This document shows, one piece after another, positions 37,518 to 47,068 of a stretch of 64,000 nt of DNA; the first letter of the stretch is position 1; every line of letters starts with the position of its first letter. The DNA is from RYN-230 sp963841695 (GTDB lineage: Bacteria; Actinomycetota; Actinomycetes; Streptosporangiales; Streptosporangiaceae): assembly GCA_963841695.1 (NCBI GenBank), contig CAWJDQ010000014.1, positions 1 through 64,000 of the forward strand. The letters run 5' to 3'. The notes under the pieces were generated by a model that was not told the DNA's origin, did not search any database, and saw only the letters and a list, made by a program, of their open reading frames with translations. A program made the translations under genes and the position numbers.

Positions 37518-39205
37518 CAGTCTGACTTCCCCTCGGTGGTCGGGGTGAGGGACGGGGTGTCCGTGCTGGATGACCCGGCGCCGGGGCTCCCCGCGCTGGG
37601 GCTCCCCGCGCTGGCCGTGTGGAGTGCGCGGGCCAGCCCGGTGAACTCCTCGTCGAAACCGCCGGCCGGGTCGGACCGGGCCAGGCCGCCCACGTCCACG
37701 ACCGTCCGGCCGTCCGGGCCCGGGTAGGCCCGGACGAACACCCGCCGGCGGCGGACGAAGAAGGACAGCAGCAGGCCGGCCAGCGCCGCCAGCCCGGCGA
37801 TCAGGGCGGGCAGCTGCCCCGGGTCGTAGGTGATGGCCAGGCTGATCCACTGCCGGTAGCCGGTGAACGTGAGCGTCCCGGCGCCGCCTGGCAACGTGAT
37901 CGACTGCCCGGCCGCGAGCGGCCGGGGCGCGACCGGCAGCCGGGTCAGGCCGCCCGTGTTCAGCTGGTACACCGACTGCGGCGGCCCGCTGTCCATGCCC
38001 AGGTTGCCCTTATAGGAGACCAGGCTCACCCGCGGATTCAGCGGGGCCGGGAAGTCCGACTCCAGCACGCCGCCCGCGTCCACCGCGGTGGGCAGGAACA
38101 CGCCGGCGAACCCGAGCTGGTCGGGATGCGCGTCCGGGACCTTGATCACGCCTTCGGAGGTGAGGCCGGAGGTGTTCACGGCGATGAACGGGACCGGCTG
38201 GTCGAAGACCACCTTCCCGGTGCCGTCGGTGACCCTGAAGACCGGCGCGTACCCGTGGCCGATGATGAAGACCCGCACCCCGTCCACGTTGATCGGGTGA
38301 TTGACCCGCAGGTCGTCGTGGCGGACCGGCCCGCCGGGCTGCGCGGAGTAGGTCACGTCCGCGTTGAACGACAGCGGCTGGCCGCGCGTCGGGCCGGAGC
38401 TGACGTAGGAGGCGGAGAACCGGTTCAGCGTCATCGTGAACGGCTGGAGGTCCGAGGACGACACCAGCCGGCCCGGGTGGAACTCGTCCAGTGCCGTCAC
38501 CGTGTTCGCGAACGAGGTCCCGCTGACCAGCAGCCGGTTGGCCTTGTAGCCGAACAGGCCGCCCAGCGCCACCGCCCCCAGGAGGGCCAGCAGCGCCAGG
38601 TGGAACACCAGGTTGCCGAGTTCCCGGCGGTAGCCCTTCTCCGCCGACACCCAGCCGTCGCCGGTCCGCAGCCGGAACTTGCGGCGGCGCAGGACCCCCG
38701 CGGCGGCGGCGAGCGCGGCGGCCGGGTCGAGGGTGCTCTCGTGCCGGGCGGACTGGGGCAGCCGGGCCAGGTTCCGCGGGGCGGGCGGCGGAGGGGTCCG
38801 CGCCGAGCGGACCAGCCGCACGGCGCGCGGTATCACGCAGCCCGCCAGGGACACGAACAGCAGCAGGTAGATCGCGGCGAACCAGGGCGCCGCGAACACG
38901 TTGAACAGCGACAGCCGGGACAGCCAGGGCGCCAGCGCCGGATGCGAGACGTAGTACTGCTGCACGGCCGCGGGGTCGATGCCCTGCTGCGGCAGCAGCG
39001 AGCCGGGCACGCTGGCCACGGCCAGCAGGAACAGCAGCACCAGCGCGGTGCGCATGGAGGTCAGCTGGCGCCAGCCCCAGCGCGCCCAGCCGGCCAGGCC
39101 GAACGAGCGGGGATTCCCCGCTGGCCGCGACGGGCCGCCTGGCGGGGCCGCCCCCTGCCCGGGGGCCGCCCGGCTGGCCTGCCCGGGGACGCGCAATCCG
39201 GTCAT
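37517..39205 (-). CDS. resB: Cytochrome c biogenesis protein ResB
   Basis: 562 residues, intact. After a Pro/Gly-rich cytoplasmic leader, SMRTALVLLFLLAVASVPGS is helix 1, AAIYLLLFVSLAGCVIPRAV helix 2, and LVFHLALLALLGAVALGGLF helix 3. A large extracytoplasmic domain follows, and LPALIAGLAALAGLLLSFFV is the last helix. ResB partners CcsB in the synthetase that joins heme to CXXCH apoproteins. The C-terminal tail has tandem AGSPSAGSPGAGSS repeats. It starts about 40 bases after resA. Confidence 0.92.
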   Translation of the reverse strand: MTGLRVPGQASRAAPGQGAAPPGGPSRPAGNPRSFGLAGWARWGWRQLTSMRTALVLLFLLAVASVPGSLLPQQGIDPAAVQQYYVSHPALAPWLSRLSLFNVFAAPWFAAIYLLLFVSLAGCVIPRAVRLVRSARTPPPPAPRNLARLPQSARHESTLDPAAALAAAAGVLRRRKFRLRTGDGWVSAEKGYRRELGNLVFHLALLALLGAVALGGLFGYKANRLLVSGTSFANTVTALDEFHPGRLVSSSDLQPFTMTLNRFSASYVSSGPTRGQPLSFNADVTYSAQPGGPVRHDDLRVNHPINVDGVRVFIIGHGYAPVFRVTDGTGKVVFDQPVPFIAVNTSGLTSEGVIKVPDAHPDQLGFAGVFLPTAVDAGGVLESDFPAPLNPRVSLVSYKGNLGMDSGPPQSVYQLNTGGLTRLPVAPRPLAAGQSITLPGGAGTLTFTGYRQWISLAITYDPGQLPALIAGLAALAGLLLSFFVRRRRVFVRAYPGPDGRTVVDVGGLARSDPAGGFDEEFTGLARALHTASAGSPSAGSPGAGSSSTDTPSLTPTTEGKSD

Positions 39206-39244
39206 CGGGTCACCACCCGGGGTCGAGGTGGGAGGCGGTCACGG

Positions 39245-39872
39245 TCATGCGGGCTCCGCGGCAGCCCGCTGGATCAGGCTCTTCAGCCCGTTGTACGTGG
39301 CCCCGCCGATCACCCGTGCGGTGATCCGGCCACTACGCGAGATCACCAGTGTGGTGGGGATCCCGGCGGGCGGCACCGTATTGCGGAAATCCAGGGCGAG
39401 GTTGTCGCTGGGGTCGTTCAGGCTGGGGTAGGTGATCCGGAAATCGCTCATGAAGGCCTCGGCACTAGCCGGGCTGTCCCGGATATCGATGCCGACGAAG
39501 CGGACCCCGGACGCCGTGAAGTGCGCGGCGAGCGCGGACAGGTCCGGGGCTTCCTCGCGGCACGGCGTGCACCAGGAGCCCCAGAAGTTCAGCACGACGA
39601 CGTGCCCGCGGTAGGCGGTCAGCGCGAGCCTGCCGCCGCCCACCACCGGCCCGCTGACCGCCGGGGCGACCGGCCCTGATCCCGCTCTTGAACACGGTGA
39701 CCCCCGGGCTCCCGGACACGAAGCTCTGCCCGTTGCTGGCCGGGGTGCTGGCGGCGATACTGCCCGTGGCGCAGCCCGCCACCGCCAGCGCCGGGATGAC
39801 CGCGAAAGCAGCCGCCACAACGCCGCGGGCCGCCCCAGCGGGGCGGGGAATCCGGCGGGCGGGAGGGGACAC
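39245..39872 (-). CDS. resA: TlpA/ResA-type thioredoxin lipoprotein (one frameshift)
   Basis: Extracytoplasmic thiol-disulfide reductase that keeps apocytochrome c cysteines reduced. GTG at 39872 after AGGAG; a signal peptide with lipobox ALAVAGCATG. After a shift at about 39680 the thioredoxin fold is clear: HVVVLNFWGSWCTPCREEAP (CxxC active site), FVGIDIRDSPASAEAFMSDF and GIPTTLVISRSGRITARVIG (cis-Pro region). About 208 residues. It is first in a resA-resB-ccsB unit. The usual ccdA electron donor is missing between resA and resB. Confidence 0.88.
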
Positions 39873-39995
39873 GGGAAAGAATTCTCCTACAGGCAGTAGT
39901 ACCGCGCCCCATTCTGCCTGACCGGCCTGAGCCGTCTCACGGCGGGCCGGCCTGGCCGGTCTCCGCCGCCCGGCAGGGCGTAGGCAGCGGGCAGA

Positions 39996-40679
39996 TCAGG
40001 CCCCGGGCGTCTGCGGCGGCCCGGACCCGGCCGGCTCGCAGTAACTGACGCTGGTGATCGCGTCCCCGGTATAGCGGAAGGTGGTCACGCTGGCCAGCGC
40101 GCACTGCCGGTGCCCGGGGTGATGCCACAGCCGCTGTCCCTCGGCGGCCCGGCGGGCGATCCAGATCGGCAGCTGGTGGCTGACGCAGACCGCCTCGTGG
40201 CCGCGAGCGGCCCGGGCCACGTCCGTCATGACCGCGAGCATCCGGGCAGCGATGGACGTGTAGGGCTCACCCCAGGACGGCCGGAACGGGTTGTACAGGT
40301 AGCGCCAGTCCACCGGGTGGCGCAGGGCTCCCGAACCCACGCCGAACGTCGTTCCCTCATAGACGTTGGTCGGCTCGATCAGCCGCTCGTCGATGCCCAC
40401 CTCCAGCCCGAACTGCGCGGCCAGCGGGGCCGCCGTCTCCCGGGTCCGGTCCAGCGGCGAGGATCGCAGCAGCACCACGTCCCGGCCGGCCAGGAACCCG
40501 GTGGCGGCCTTGGCCATCAGGCGCCCCTCTTCGGAGAGGTGGAAGCCCGGCAGGCGGCCGTAGAGGATCCCGCCCGGGTTGTAGACCTCACCGTGGCGCA
40601 GCAGGTGCACCACGGTGCTGGCGGACGGCCCGGATGGTGCTTCGCCGTCTTCCGCGTTCGCCCCGCTCGTCTCAGTCAT
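39996..40679 (-). CDS. Histidine phosphatase (phosphoglycerate mutase-like)
   Basis: 227 residues, intact. VVHLLRHGEVYNPGGILYGR carries the catalytic RHG; LLRSSPLDRTRETAAPLAA is the second phosphate-binding segment and EAVCVSHQLPIWIARRAAEG has the second histidine. Family members act on phosphoglycerate or other phosphoesters; substrate not deducible. In many actinobacteria such a gene precedes resA, as here, so a link with cytochrome c assembly or heme supply is possible. Confidence 0.85.
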   Translation of the reverse strand: MTETSGANAEDGEAPSGPSASTVVHLLRHGEVYNPGGILYGRLPGFHLSEEGRLMAKAATGFLAGRDVVLLRSSPLDRTRETAAPLAAQFGLEVGIDERLIEPTNVYEGTTFGVGSGALRHPVDWRYLYNPFRPSWGEPYTSIAARMLAVMTDVARAARGHEAVCVSHQLPIWIARRAAEGQRLWHHPGHRQCALASVTTFRYTGDAITSVSYCEPAGSGPPQTPGA

Positions 40680-40768
40680 GGCTGGCCTAGCCTACCGGGA
40701 CATCTGCGCTGATCCCGGCGCGGGACGGGCGCACCGGAAGATGAACGGCGGGTAAACTGGCCTCAGCT

Positions 40769-40928
40769 CGTGGCTGCGCCTAGGGTTCCGCGCCTCACCC
40801 GTCACCTGCCGGTGGGAAACACCGGAGCGACCACAATCAGGGCGGGGCGGGCTGGACCGAGCGGCGCCAGGCGCCCCAGCGCCCACACCTGACGGGATAG
40901 AAACCTCGAGGGCTCTCAGTCAGCCACG
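40769..40928 (+). promoter_or_regulatory. ykkC-class riboswitch (guanidine-I type or relative)
   Basis: The three conserved ykkC blocks occur in order: CTAGGGTTCCG (40780-40790), CTGGACCGAGCGG (40852-40864; consensus CTGGTCCGAGAGG), and ACGGGATAGAAACCTCGAGGG-like sequence at 40892-40912 (consensus ACGG-GGA-AAAAG-CCGGGAG). The P1 stem closes the element perfectly: CGTGGCTG (40769-40776) with CAGCCACG (40921-40928). It ends 50 bases before the EamA transporter start. Subtype 1 binds guanidine; subtypes 2 bind ppGpp, PRPP or nucleoside diphosphates. The downstream exporter gene favours guanidine, but I cannot settle the ligand by eye. Confidence 0.8.
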
Positions 40929-40978
40929 CCCTGGGCCAGCGCCAGCCGGTTCCCGGGGCCCGGACCTGGAGCCGCCTC

Positions 40979-41964
40979 GTGAGCGCCACCGCTCTCGCCC
41001 TCATCCTCGTCGCCGCCCTCGCCCACGCCAGCTGGAACCTGTTCAGTAAGCAGGCCTCGGCGTCGGGCGCCGCCTCGTTCGTCTGGCTGATGAGCCTGAC
41101 CGCCACGGTCCTCTACGCCCCGGTGGTGGCGGTGAGCGTGCTGCTCAGCCCGCCCCGGCTCACCCCGCTGGACTGGGTGTTCATGACCGGCACCGGACTG
41201 CTCCAGGTGGGCTACTTCCTGTTCCTGCAGAGCGGTTACCGGCTCGGCGACCTGTCCCTGGTCTACCCGCTGGGCCGGGGCAGCGGCGCGCTGCTGGCCG
41301 CGCTGGCCGGGATCATCCTGCTCGGCGAGCGGCCCGGCCCGGCGGGCATTGCCGGCATTGTCCTGGTCGTGCTCGGCGTGCTGGTGCTGGGCGTCCCGGC
41401 GCGGGGCGCGGGCGCCCGGTCCCCGGCGACGCCAGCCCCGGCCGAATCCCGGCCGGCCGCACCGAGTCCGCCGGCCCGGCCGCCGCGGTCTCGGCCACGT
41501 CCCCGGCGGGCCCCGCGGCCCCGCGGCCCGCCGCCCCGCGGACCTCCCGCGCGATCATGTTCGCGCTCGTGACCGGGACGTTCATCGCGTCGTACACGCT
41601 CTGGGACAAGTACGCGGTCGAGCACGCTCAAGGTGCCACCGCTCCTGCAGGGCTACGCCTCGCTGCCCGTCATGGCGCTGGTCCTGGCCCACTCCGCGGT
41701 GCGCCAGCGGGACCGGACCGCGCAGGTCTGGCGCGGCTACCGCCGCCAGGTGACCGGCGCCGCGGTGCTGTCGCCGCTGGCCTACGTCCTGGTGCTGATC
41801 GCGATGAGCTTCACCGCGGTCAGCGCGGTCGCCCCGGCCCGTGAGGTGAGCGTGCTGGCCGGCGTGGTCCTCGGCCGCAGGCTGCTCGGCGAGGGCGGCC
41901 TGGCCCGCCGCCTCACCGCGGCCGCCGCGATCGCGCCGGCATCATCTGCATCGCCGTCGGCTGA
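40979..41964 (+). CDS. EamA/DMT-superfamily transporter under riboswitch control (frameshifted)
   Basis: Ten-helix drug/metabolite transporter made of two EamA repeats. Repeat 1: ATALALILVAALAHASWNLF through GDLSLVYPLGRGSGALLAAL and GIAGIVLVVLGVLVL. After a hydrophilic linker, and shifts at about 41450 and 41630, repeat 2 reads IMFALVTGTFIASYTLWDKY, VTGAAVLSPLAYVLVLIAMS and TAVSAVAPAREVSVLAGVVL. The end is GIICIAVG at TGA 41962-41964. GTG at 40979. It lies directly behind a ykkC-class riboswitch, so its substrate may be the riboswitch ligand or a related toxic metabolite, most simply guanidinium. That link is inference. Confidence 0.82.
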
Positions 41965-42176
41965 CCCCGCCCCCCATCGCGCCCCGCCCGCCGCCGCCCG
42001 CGCCCCCGCTCGCCACCGCCCGCGCCCCGCCCGCGACCGCCGCCAATTCCCGCGGCGTGCCCGAACCGGGCAACGCGCCATCGCACGTTCCGCGGAAGAT
42101 CGCCGGCACCGTGATCGGTGTGACTGGTGATGCCGGCGGGTGGTCCCGGAGGGTCGGGCGGCCAGCGGCCTCGGGA

Positions 42177-43476
42177 TCAGCCCAGGGCCACGGCGGCGCG
42201 CGGCCGCGGCGGGCAGCGCGGCGGCGATCCGGCTGCACCGCCGCGTCGTCGTGCGCCGCGGACAGGAACCACGCCTCGTACGGCGACGGCGGCAGGTAGA
42301 CGCCCGCCGTCCAGCATCGCGTGGAAGAAGGCCGCGTAGGCCGGCACGGACTGGCCGCGGGCCTCGCCGAAGTCGCGCACCGGCTGCTCGGTGCCCGAGG
42401 AACACGGAGAACAGGCTGCCCGCCTGCTGCAGCCGGAACGGCACCCCCGCGGCCGACAGCGCGTCCGCTGGCGAGCTTGCGCGACGGCGGCGGCGGCCTC
42501 ATCGACCCGGGCGTACACCTCGGGCGTGCAGGCCCGCAGCGTGGCCAGCCCGGCCGCGGTGGCCAGCGGGTTGCCGGACAGCGTGCCCGCCTGGTAGACC
42601 GGCCCGGCCGGGGCCAGCCGGTCCATGATCTCGGCCCGGCCGCCGAACGCGGCGGCGGGCAGCCCGCCGCCCATCACCTTGCCGAACGTCATCAGGTCGC
42701 CGGCCACGCCCTCGCGCCCGTACCAGCCGGAGCGCGGTGACCCGGAAGCCGGTGAGCACCTCGTCCATGATCAGCAGCGCGCCGTACTCCCGGCACAGCT
42801 CGGCCAGCAGCTCGTTGAACCCGCCGGCCGGCGGCACCACGCCCATGTTGGCCGGGCAGGCCTCGGTGATCACGCAGGCGATCTCGCGGCCGTGCTCCGC
42901 GAACGCCTGCCGGACCGCCGCGGCGTCGTTGTAGGGCAGCACCAGGGTGTCGGCCGCCGCCGCGCCGGTCACCCCGGGCGAGTCCGGCAGCCCGAACGTG
43001 GCCACCCCGGAGCCGGCCGCGGCCAGCAGCGCGTCCACGTGCCCGTGGTAGCAGCCGGCGAACTTCACCACCACGCCGGCGCCCGGTGAACGCCCGGGCC
43101 AGCCGGAGCGCCGTCATGGTGGCCTCGGTGCCCGAGTTGACCAGCCGGACCTTGTCCACCGGGGCGCGCGAGATCTCCTCGGCCAGCTCGACCTCGCCGG
43201 GGGTCACGGTGCCGAACGACGTGCCGCGGGCGCGCCGCCGCCGTGAGCGCCCGGTCACCGCGGGATGGGCGTGCCCGAGGATCATCGGGCCCCACGAGCA
43301 GACCAGGTCCACGTAGCTCCCGGCCGTCGACATCGGTGAGGTACGCGCCGCGGCCGGAGGCCATGAACACCGGCGTCCCGCCGACCGCGCCGAACGCGCG
43401 CACCGGCGAATTCACCCCGCCCGGCGATGACGGCGCTGGCCCGGCTGAACAGGCTCGCCGGATCGGCCGGCGCCAC
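42177..43476 (-). CDS. hemL: Glutamate-1-semialdehyde 2,1-aminomutase (frameshifted)
   Basis: PLP/PMP enzyme converting glutamate-1-semialdehyde to 5-aminolevulinate, step two of the C5 route whose first step is HemA in the same cluster. GTG 43476 directly follows the upstream stop. Readable parts: PADPASLFSRASAVIAG, GVNSPVRAFGAVGGTPVFMA, SWGPMILGHAHPAVTG, FAGCYHGHVDALLAAAGSGV, GFNELLAELCREYGALLIMD, TFGKVMGGGLPAAAFGGRAE (PLP lysine) and YQAGTLSGNPLATAAGLATL. At least seven indels. About 430 residues, full length. Ends at TGA 42177. Confidence 0.87.
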
Positions 43477-44146
43477 TCATCTGGCCGTCCTCGTCGCACG
43501 CGTCGGCGAGGAACTCGAGCAGCCGCACCGCATCGGGCAGCGGACGGCCGCCCTGCTCCCGGGCGGCTGCAGCCGCGCGGCCGGCGCCGGCGCCGTACCG
43601 GGACGGCGGGGCCAGCACGTAGCTGTTCCGGCAGTGCCAGCGCAGGCTGGCCAGCCTCGCGCCACGTCCTCGGGCGCGCAGTCCAGGTGGCAGGACCACC
43701 ACTCGTCCTCGTCGTCGGGAGCGCCGCGGGTCGCCACGAAGAACAGGGTGCGGTCCGCCGCCCAGCGCCACCGGCCCGGGCCGCACCCCGGCGGCCCCAT
43801 CATCGTCCAGCGCCGCCAGGCCCGCCGCGGCCGGCACGTCGAGCACGTCGAACACCCGGCCCGTGGGCAGGATCACGTTCGCCTCGGGATGGTCGAGCCC
43901 ACCGCTGCCGAGCCTTCGGCCGGATCGACGGTGGCCTGGATCTGCCAGGCCGGCGACATCGGGTGCGCGCCGGGGCCGGGCAGCCGACCCGGTCGCAGGA
44001 GCAGGCCCGGCCCGCGCTGCGCGCGTTCTCCCCGGCGGGTGGGCGCCCACGCACACCGGCCAGCCCATGGCCGCGTACGCGACGGCCGCGGCGGCCATCC
44101 GCCCGCTCTCCCGGCGCCGGCTCCGGCGCAGTGCCGGTGCGACCAT
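43477..44146 (-). CDS. Bifunctional DNA primase/polymerase-domain protein (frameshifted)
   Basis: Resembles the actinobacterial proteins carrying only the Prim-Pol N-terminal domain. Recognisable parts: MAAAAVAYAAMGWPVCVGAH, CSCDRVGCPAPGAHPMSPAW (Cys cluster), HPEANVILPTGRVFDVLDVP (acidic D-x-D metal site), FFVATRGAPDDEDEWWSCHL and LRWHCRNSYVLAPPSRYGAG, then LLEFLADACDEDGQ to a TGA adjoining the hemL start. At least five indels. About 225 residues; the start is uncertain (44146 used). These stand-alone prim-pol domains are common in actinobacterial chromosomes with unknown roles. Here it sits inside the heme operon between hemB and hemL. Confidence 0.65.
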
Positions 44147-44342
44147 TCAGTGCTCCAACTCCAGCACGTGCTCCAGCCTGCGCGCGGGTTGCTGTCCTTA
44201 CTGATGATGACGGGTCCAGTGCGCTGCGCGCAGGCTACCGCCCCGGCAGATACCGACATGTTGCCGATCGCACAGTCCCCCCGGACTCACGCTCCCCCCT
44301 GGACACTCTGCCTCCCGGGTAAACCCGCCCCGTTCCCGGGGC

Positions 44343-45393
44343 TCAGGCCAGCCTTCGGGCCAGCTCGGCCGCCCAGTAGGTCAGGATGATGCTCGCCCCG
44401 GCGCGGCGGATCGCGGTCAGCGTCTCGTCGATGACCCGGTCCCGGTCCAGCCAGCCGTGGGCCGCCGCCGCCTCCACCATCGCGTACTCCCCGCTGACCT
44501 GGTAGGCCGCGACCGGCACCGGGGACGACCGCGGCCACCTGGGTGATGACGTCCAGGTAGGCCAGCGCCGGCTTGACCATCACGATGTCGGCGCCCTCGG
44601 CCAGGTCGAGCGGCTACCTCGCGCAGCGCGTCGGCGGATCCGCGGGTCCTGCTGGTAGGAAGCCCGGTCGCCGAACTGCGGGGCGCACTCGGCGGCGTCC
44701 CGGAACGGCCCGTAGAAGGCCGAGGCGAACTTCGCCGAGTAGGCGCAGATCGCCACGTCCGGGTACCCGGCGCCGTCCAGGGCCGCCCGGATCGCGCCGA
44801 CCTGGCCGTCCATCATCCCGCTCGGCGCCACCACGTGGCGCGCCCGCCGCCGCCTGGGCGACCGCGATCGAGCCGTACCGCTCCAGCGTGGCGTCGTTGT
44901 CCACGTCGCCGGAGCCGGTCAGCATCCCGCAGTGGCCATGATCGGTGTATTCGTCCAGGCAGAGGTCGGCCATCAGCACGGTGGCGTCGCCCACCTCGGC
45001 GGACAGGTCGCGGAGCGCCAGGGCGAGGATCCCGTCCGGGTCGTCGGCCGCCGAGCCCCGGGCGTCCTTGACCGCCGGGATCCCGAACAGGACCAGCCCG
45101 CCCACCCCCGCGGCCACCGCCTCGGCCGCGGCCTTGCGCAGGCTGTCCCGGGTGTGCTGGACCACGCCCGGCATGGAGACCACCGGCTGCGGCTCGCTGA
45201 TCCCCTCCTTGACGAACATCGGCAGCACCAGGTCTGACGGCCGGACGCTGGTCTGCGCGACCAGCCGGCGCAGCGCCGGGGTCCGGCGCAGCCGGCGCGG
45301 CCGGGCGGCAGGGAACTGCGCCCGGGCATCCAGCGTCTTCGGGCGCCTTCCTCTGACCGGCACGCCGGCGCCGCGCGCCGCGGCGCCGCTCAC
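44343..45393 (-). CDS. hemB: Delta-aminolevulinic acid dehydratase (frameshifted)
   Basis: Joins two 5-aminolevulinate to porphobilinogen. GTG 45393 overlaps the hemD stop. The N-terminal region reads RRLRRTPALRRLVAQTSVRP, then DLVLPMFVKEGISEPQPVVS and LMADLCLDEYTDHGHCGMLT (metal-site cysteines). After shifts come VAPSGMMDGQVGAIRAALDG, CAYSAKFASAFYGPFRDAAE (first Schiff-base lysine) and GADIVMVKPALAYLDVITQV (second lysine). It ends ILTYWAAELARRLA at TGA 44343. About 350 residues; four indels. Confidence 0.9.
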
Positions 45394-47068
45394 TGGGCTT
45401 GCGGACCGGCTCCCCGGCCGCGATGGCGGCCTCCCGGACGCCGGCCGCGTACTCGGCCAGCGCGTCGACCAGGCCGGTGGCCGAGGGCTTGGGCGCCTTG
45501 ACGTCCACCCGGAGGCCGAACTCCGCGGCCGTCTTGGCGGTCTGCGGGCCGATCACCGCGATCACGGTCACCGCGTGCGGCTTGCCGGCGATGCCGATCA
45601 GGTTGCGCACCGTCGAGGAGGAGGTGAACAGCACGGCGTCGAACCCGCCGCCCTTGATCGCCTCGCGGATCGGCGCGGGCGGCGGCGCGGCCCGCACGGT
45701 CCGGTAGGCGGTGACGTCCTCGGTTTCCCAGCCCAGCTCGTTGAGCCGGGCGACCAGCGTCTCGGTGGCGATGTCGGCCCGCGGCAGCAGCACCCGGTTG
45801 ATCGGGTCGAGACACGGCTGTCGTAAGGCTGCCAGGCCGCGGCGAGGCCCTCCCCGGACTGCTCGCCCTCGGGCACCAGGTCGGGCTTGATGCCGAAGTC
45901 GCTGCAGCGCCCGGCCCGGTCTGCTCGCCGACCGCGGCGACCTTCACCCCGGCGAAGGCCCGCGCGTCCAGCCCGTACTCTTCGAGCTTCTCGCGGACCG
46001 CGCGGACCGCGTTGACCGAGGTGAACGCGACCCACTGGTACCGGCCGGTGACCAGGCCCTTGACCGCGCGCTCCATCTGCTGCGGGGTGCGGGGCGGCTC
46101 GACCGCGATGGTCGGCACCTCCTCCGGCACCGCGCCGTAGGCCCGCAGCCGCTCCGAGACCGCTCCGGCCTGCTCCTTGGTCCGCGGCACCAGCACCCGC
46201 CAGCCGAACAGCGGCTTGGTCTCGAACCAGGACAGGTCCTGCTGGGCCCCGGCGGCCTCGCCGACCACGCCGACCGCGGGGCCGGTCTCGGTGAGCAGGC
46301 TGACCCCGGCCGCCTTGAGGTCGGCGGTCACCGAGCCCAGCGCGCAGCGGATGGTCAGCTGCTCGGTGGTGGTGCCGTTCCAGGTGATGGTGAACGGGGT
46401 GCGCTCCGGCCAGCCGACGGCCATCAGCATCTTGGCCAGGTCGGCCGGCCCGGCCTCGACCCCCAGGATGACCAGGCTGCGAGGCGGCTGGCCATCGGCC
46501 GACAGGCGGCTGACGTCGGCGGCGTGCACGATCCGGACGTCGCCGCCGGCCTCGGAGGTCAGCGGGATGCCCGCGTAGGCGGGCACCGCAGTCGCCGCGG
46601 GCATGCCCGGCACGATCTCGAACCGGACCCGCGCCTTGGCGCACGCGGCCGCGGCCGCCGCGGCCGAGCCGAACAGCAGCGGGTCGCCGTCGTAGGCCGA
46701 CCACCGCCAGCTGGCCGGCCTTGGCCGCCTTGACCAGCAGCCGGGGATCGGTGTCTAGCTCGGCCACGCCGCGGAGGTCCGCCGTGGCGGGCAGCAGGTG
46801 CCGCACCCGGTCGGTGACCTCAGCGCTGGCGAACAGCAGGTCGGCCCGGCTGAGCAGCCCGGCGGCGCGCACGCGTGAGCAGCTCCGCGCTGCCGGGCCC
46901 GGTGCCCACGAACGCGGCCAGCCCGGGCTGGGCGGCCCGGCTCCCGGCGGTGAGCCCGTCCTGGGCGGACGGCGCGCTGCCCGGGCCGGTCCCGGCCGGA
47001 CCGGCGGCGGCCGAACCCGGGCCCGCCAAACCGGGCGTGTCCTTCTTCGTCGTGGATGTCACAGTCAC
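45390..47068 (-). CDS. hemD: Uroporphyrinogen-III methyltransferase/synthase fusion (frameshifted)
   Basis: Two-domain protein. The N-terminal SUMT (CobA-like) tetrapyrrole methylase begins around FVGTGPGSAELLT and continues with GLLSRADLLFASAEVTDRVR, RVRFEIVPGMPAATAVPAYA, GIPLTSEAGGDVRIVHAADV and MLMAVGWPERTPFTITWNGT. The C-terminal HemD domain has GWRVLVPRTKEQAGAVSERL, VPTIAVEPPRTPQQMERAVK, WVAFTSVNAVRAVREKLEEY, DAVLFTSSSTVRNLIGIAGK and VIAVIGPQTAKTAAEFGLRV. HemD cyclises hydroxymethylbilane to uroporphyrinogen III; the SUMT part leads to siroheme/cobalamin precursors. GTG 47068 overlaps the hemC stop. About 560 residues; five or more indels. Confidence 0.85.
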
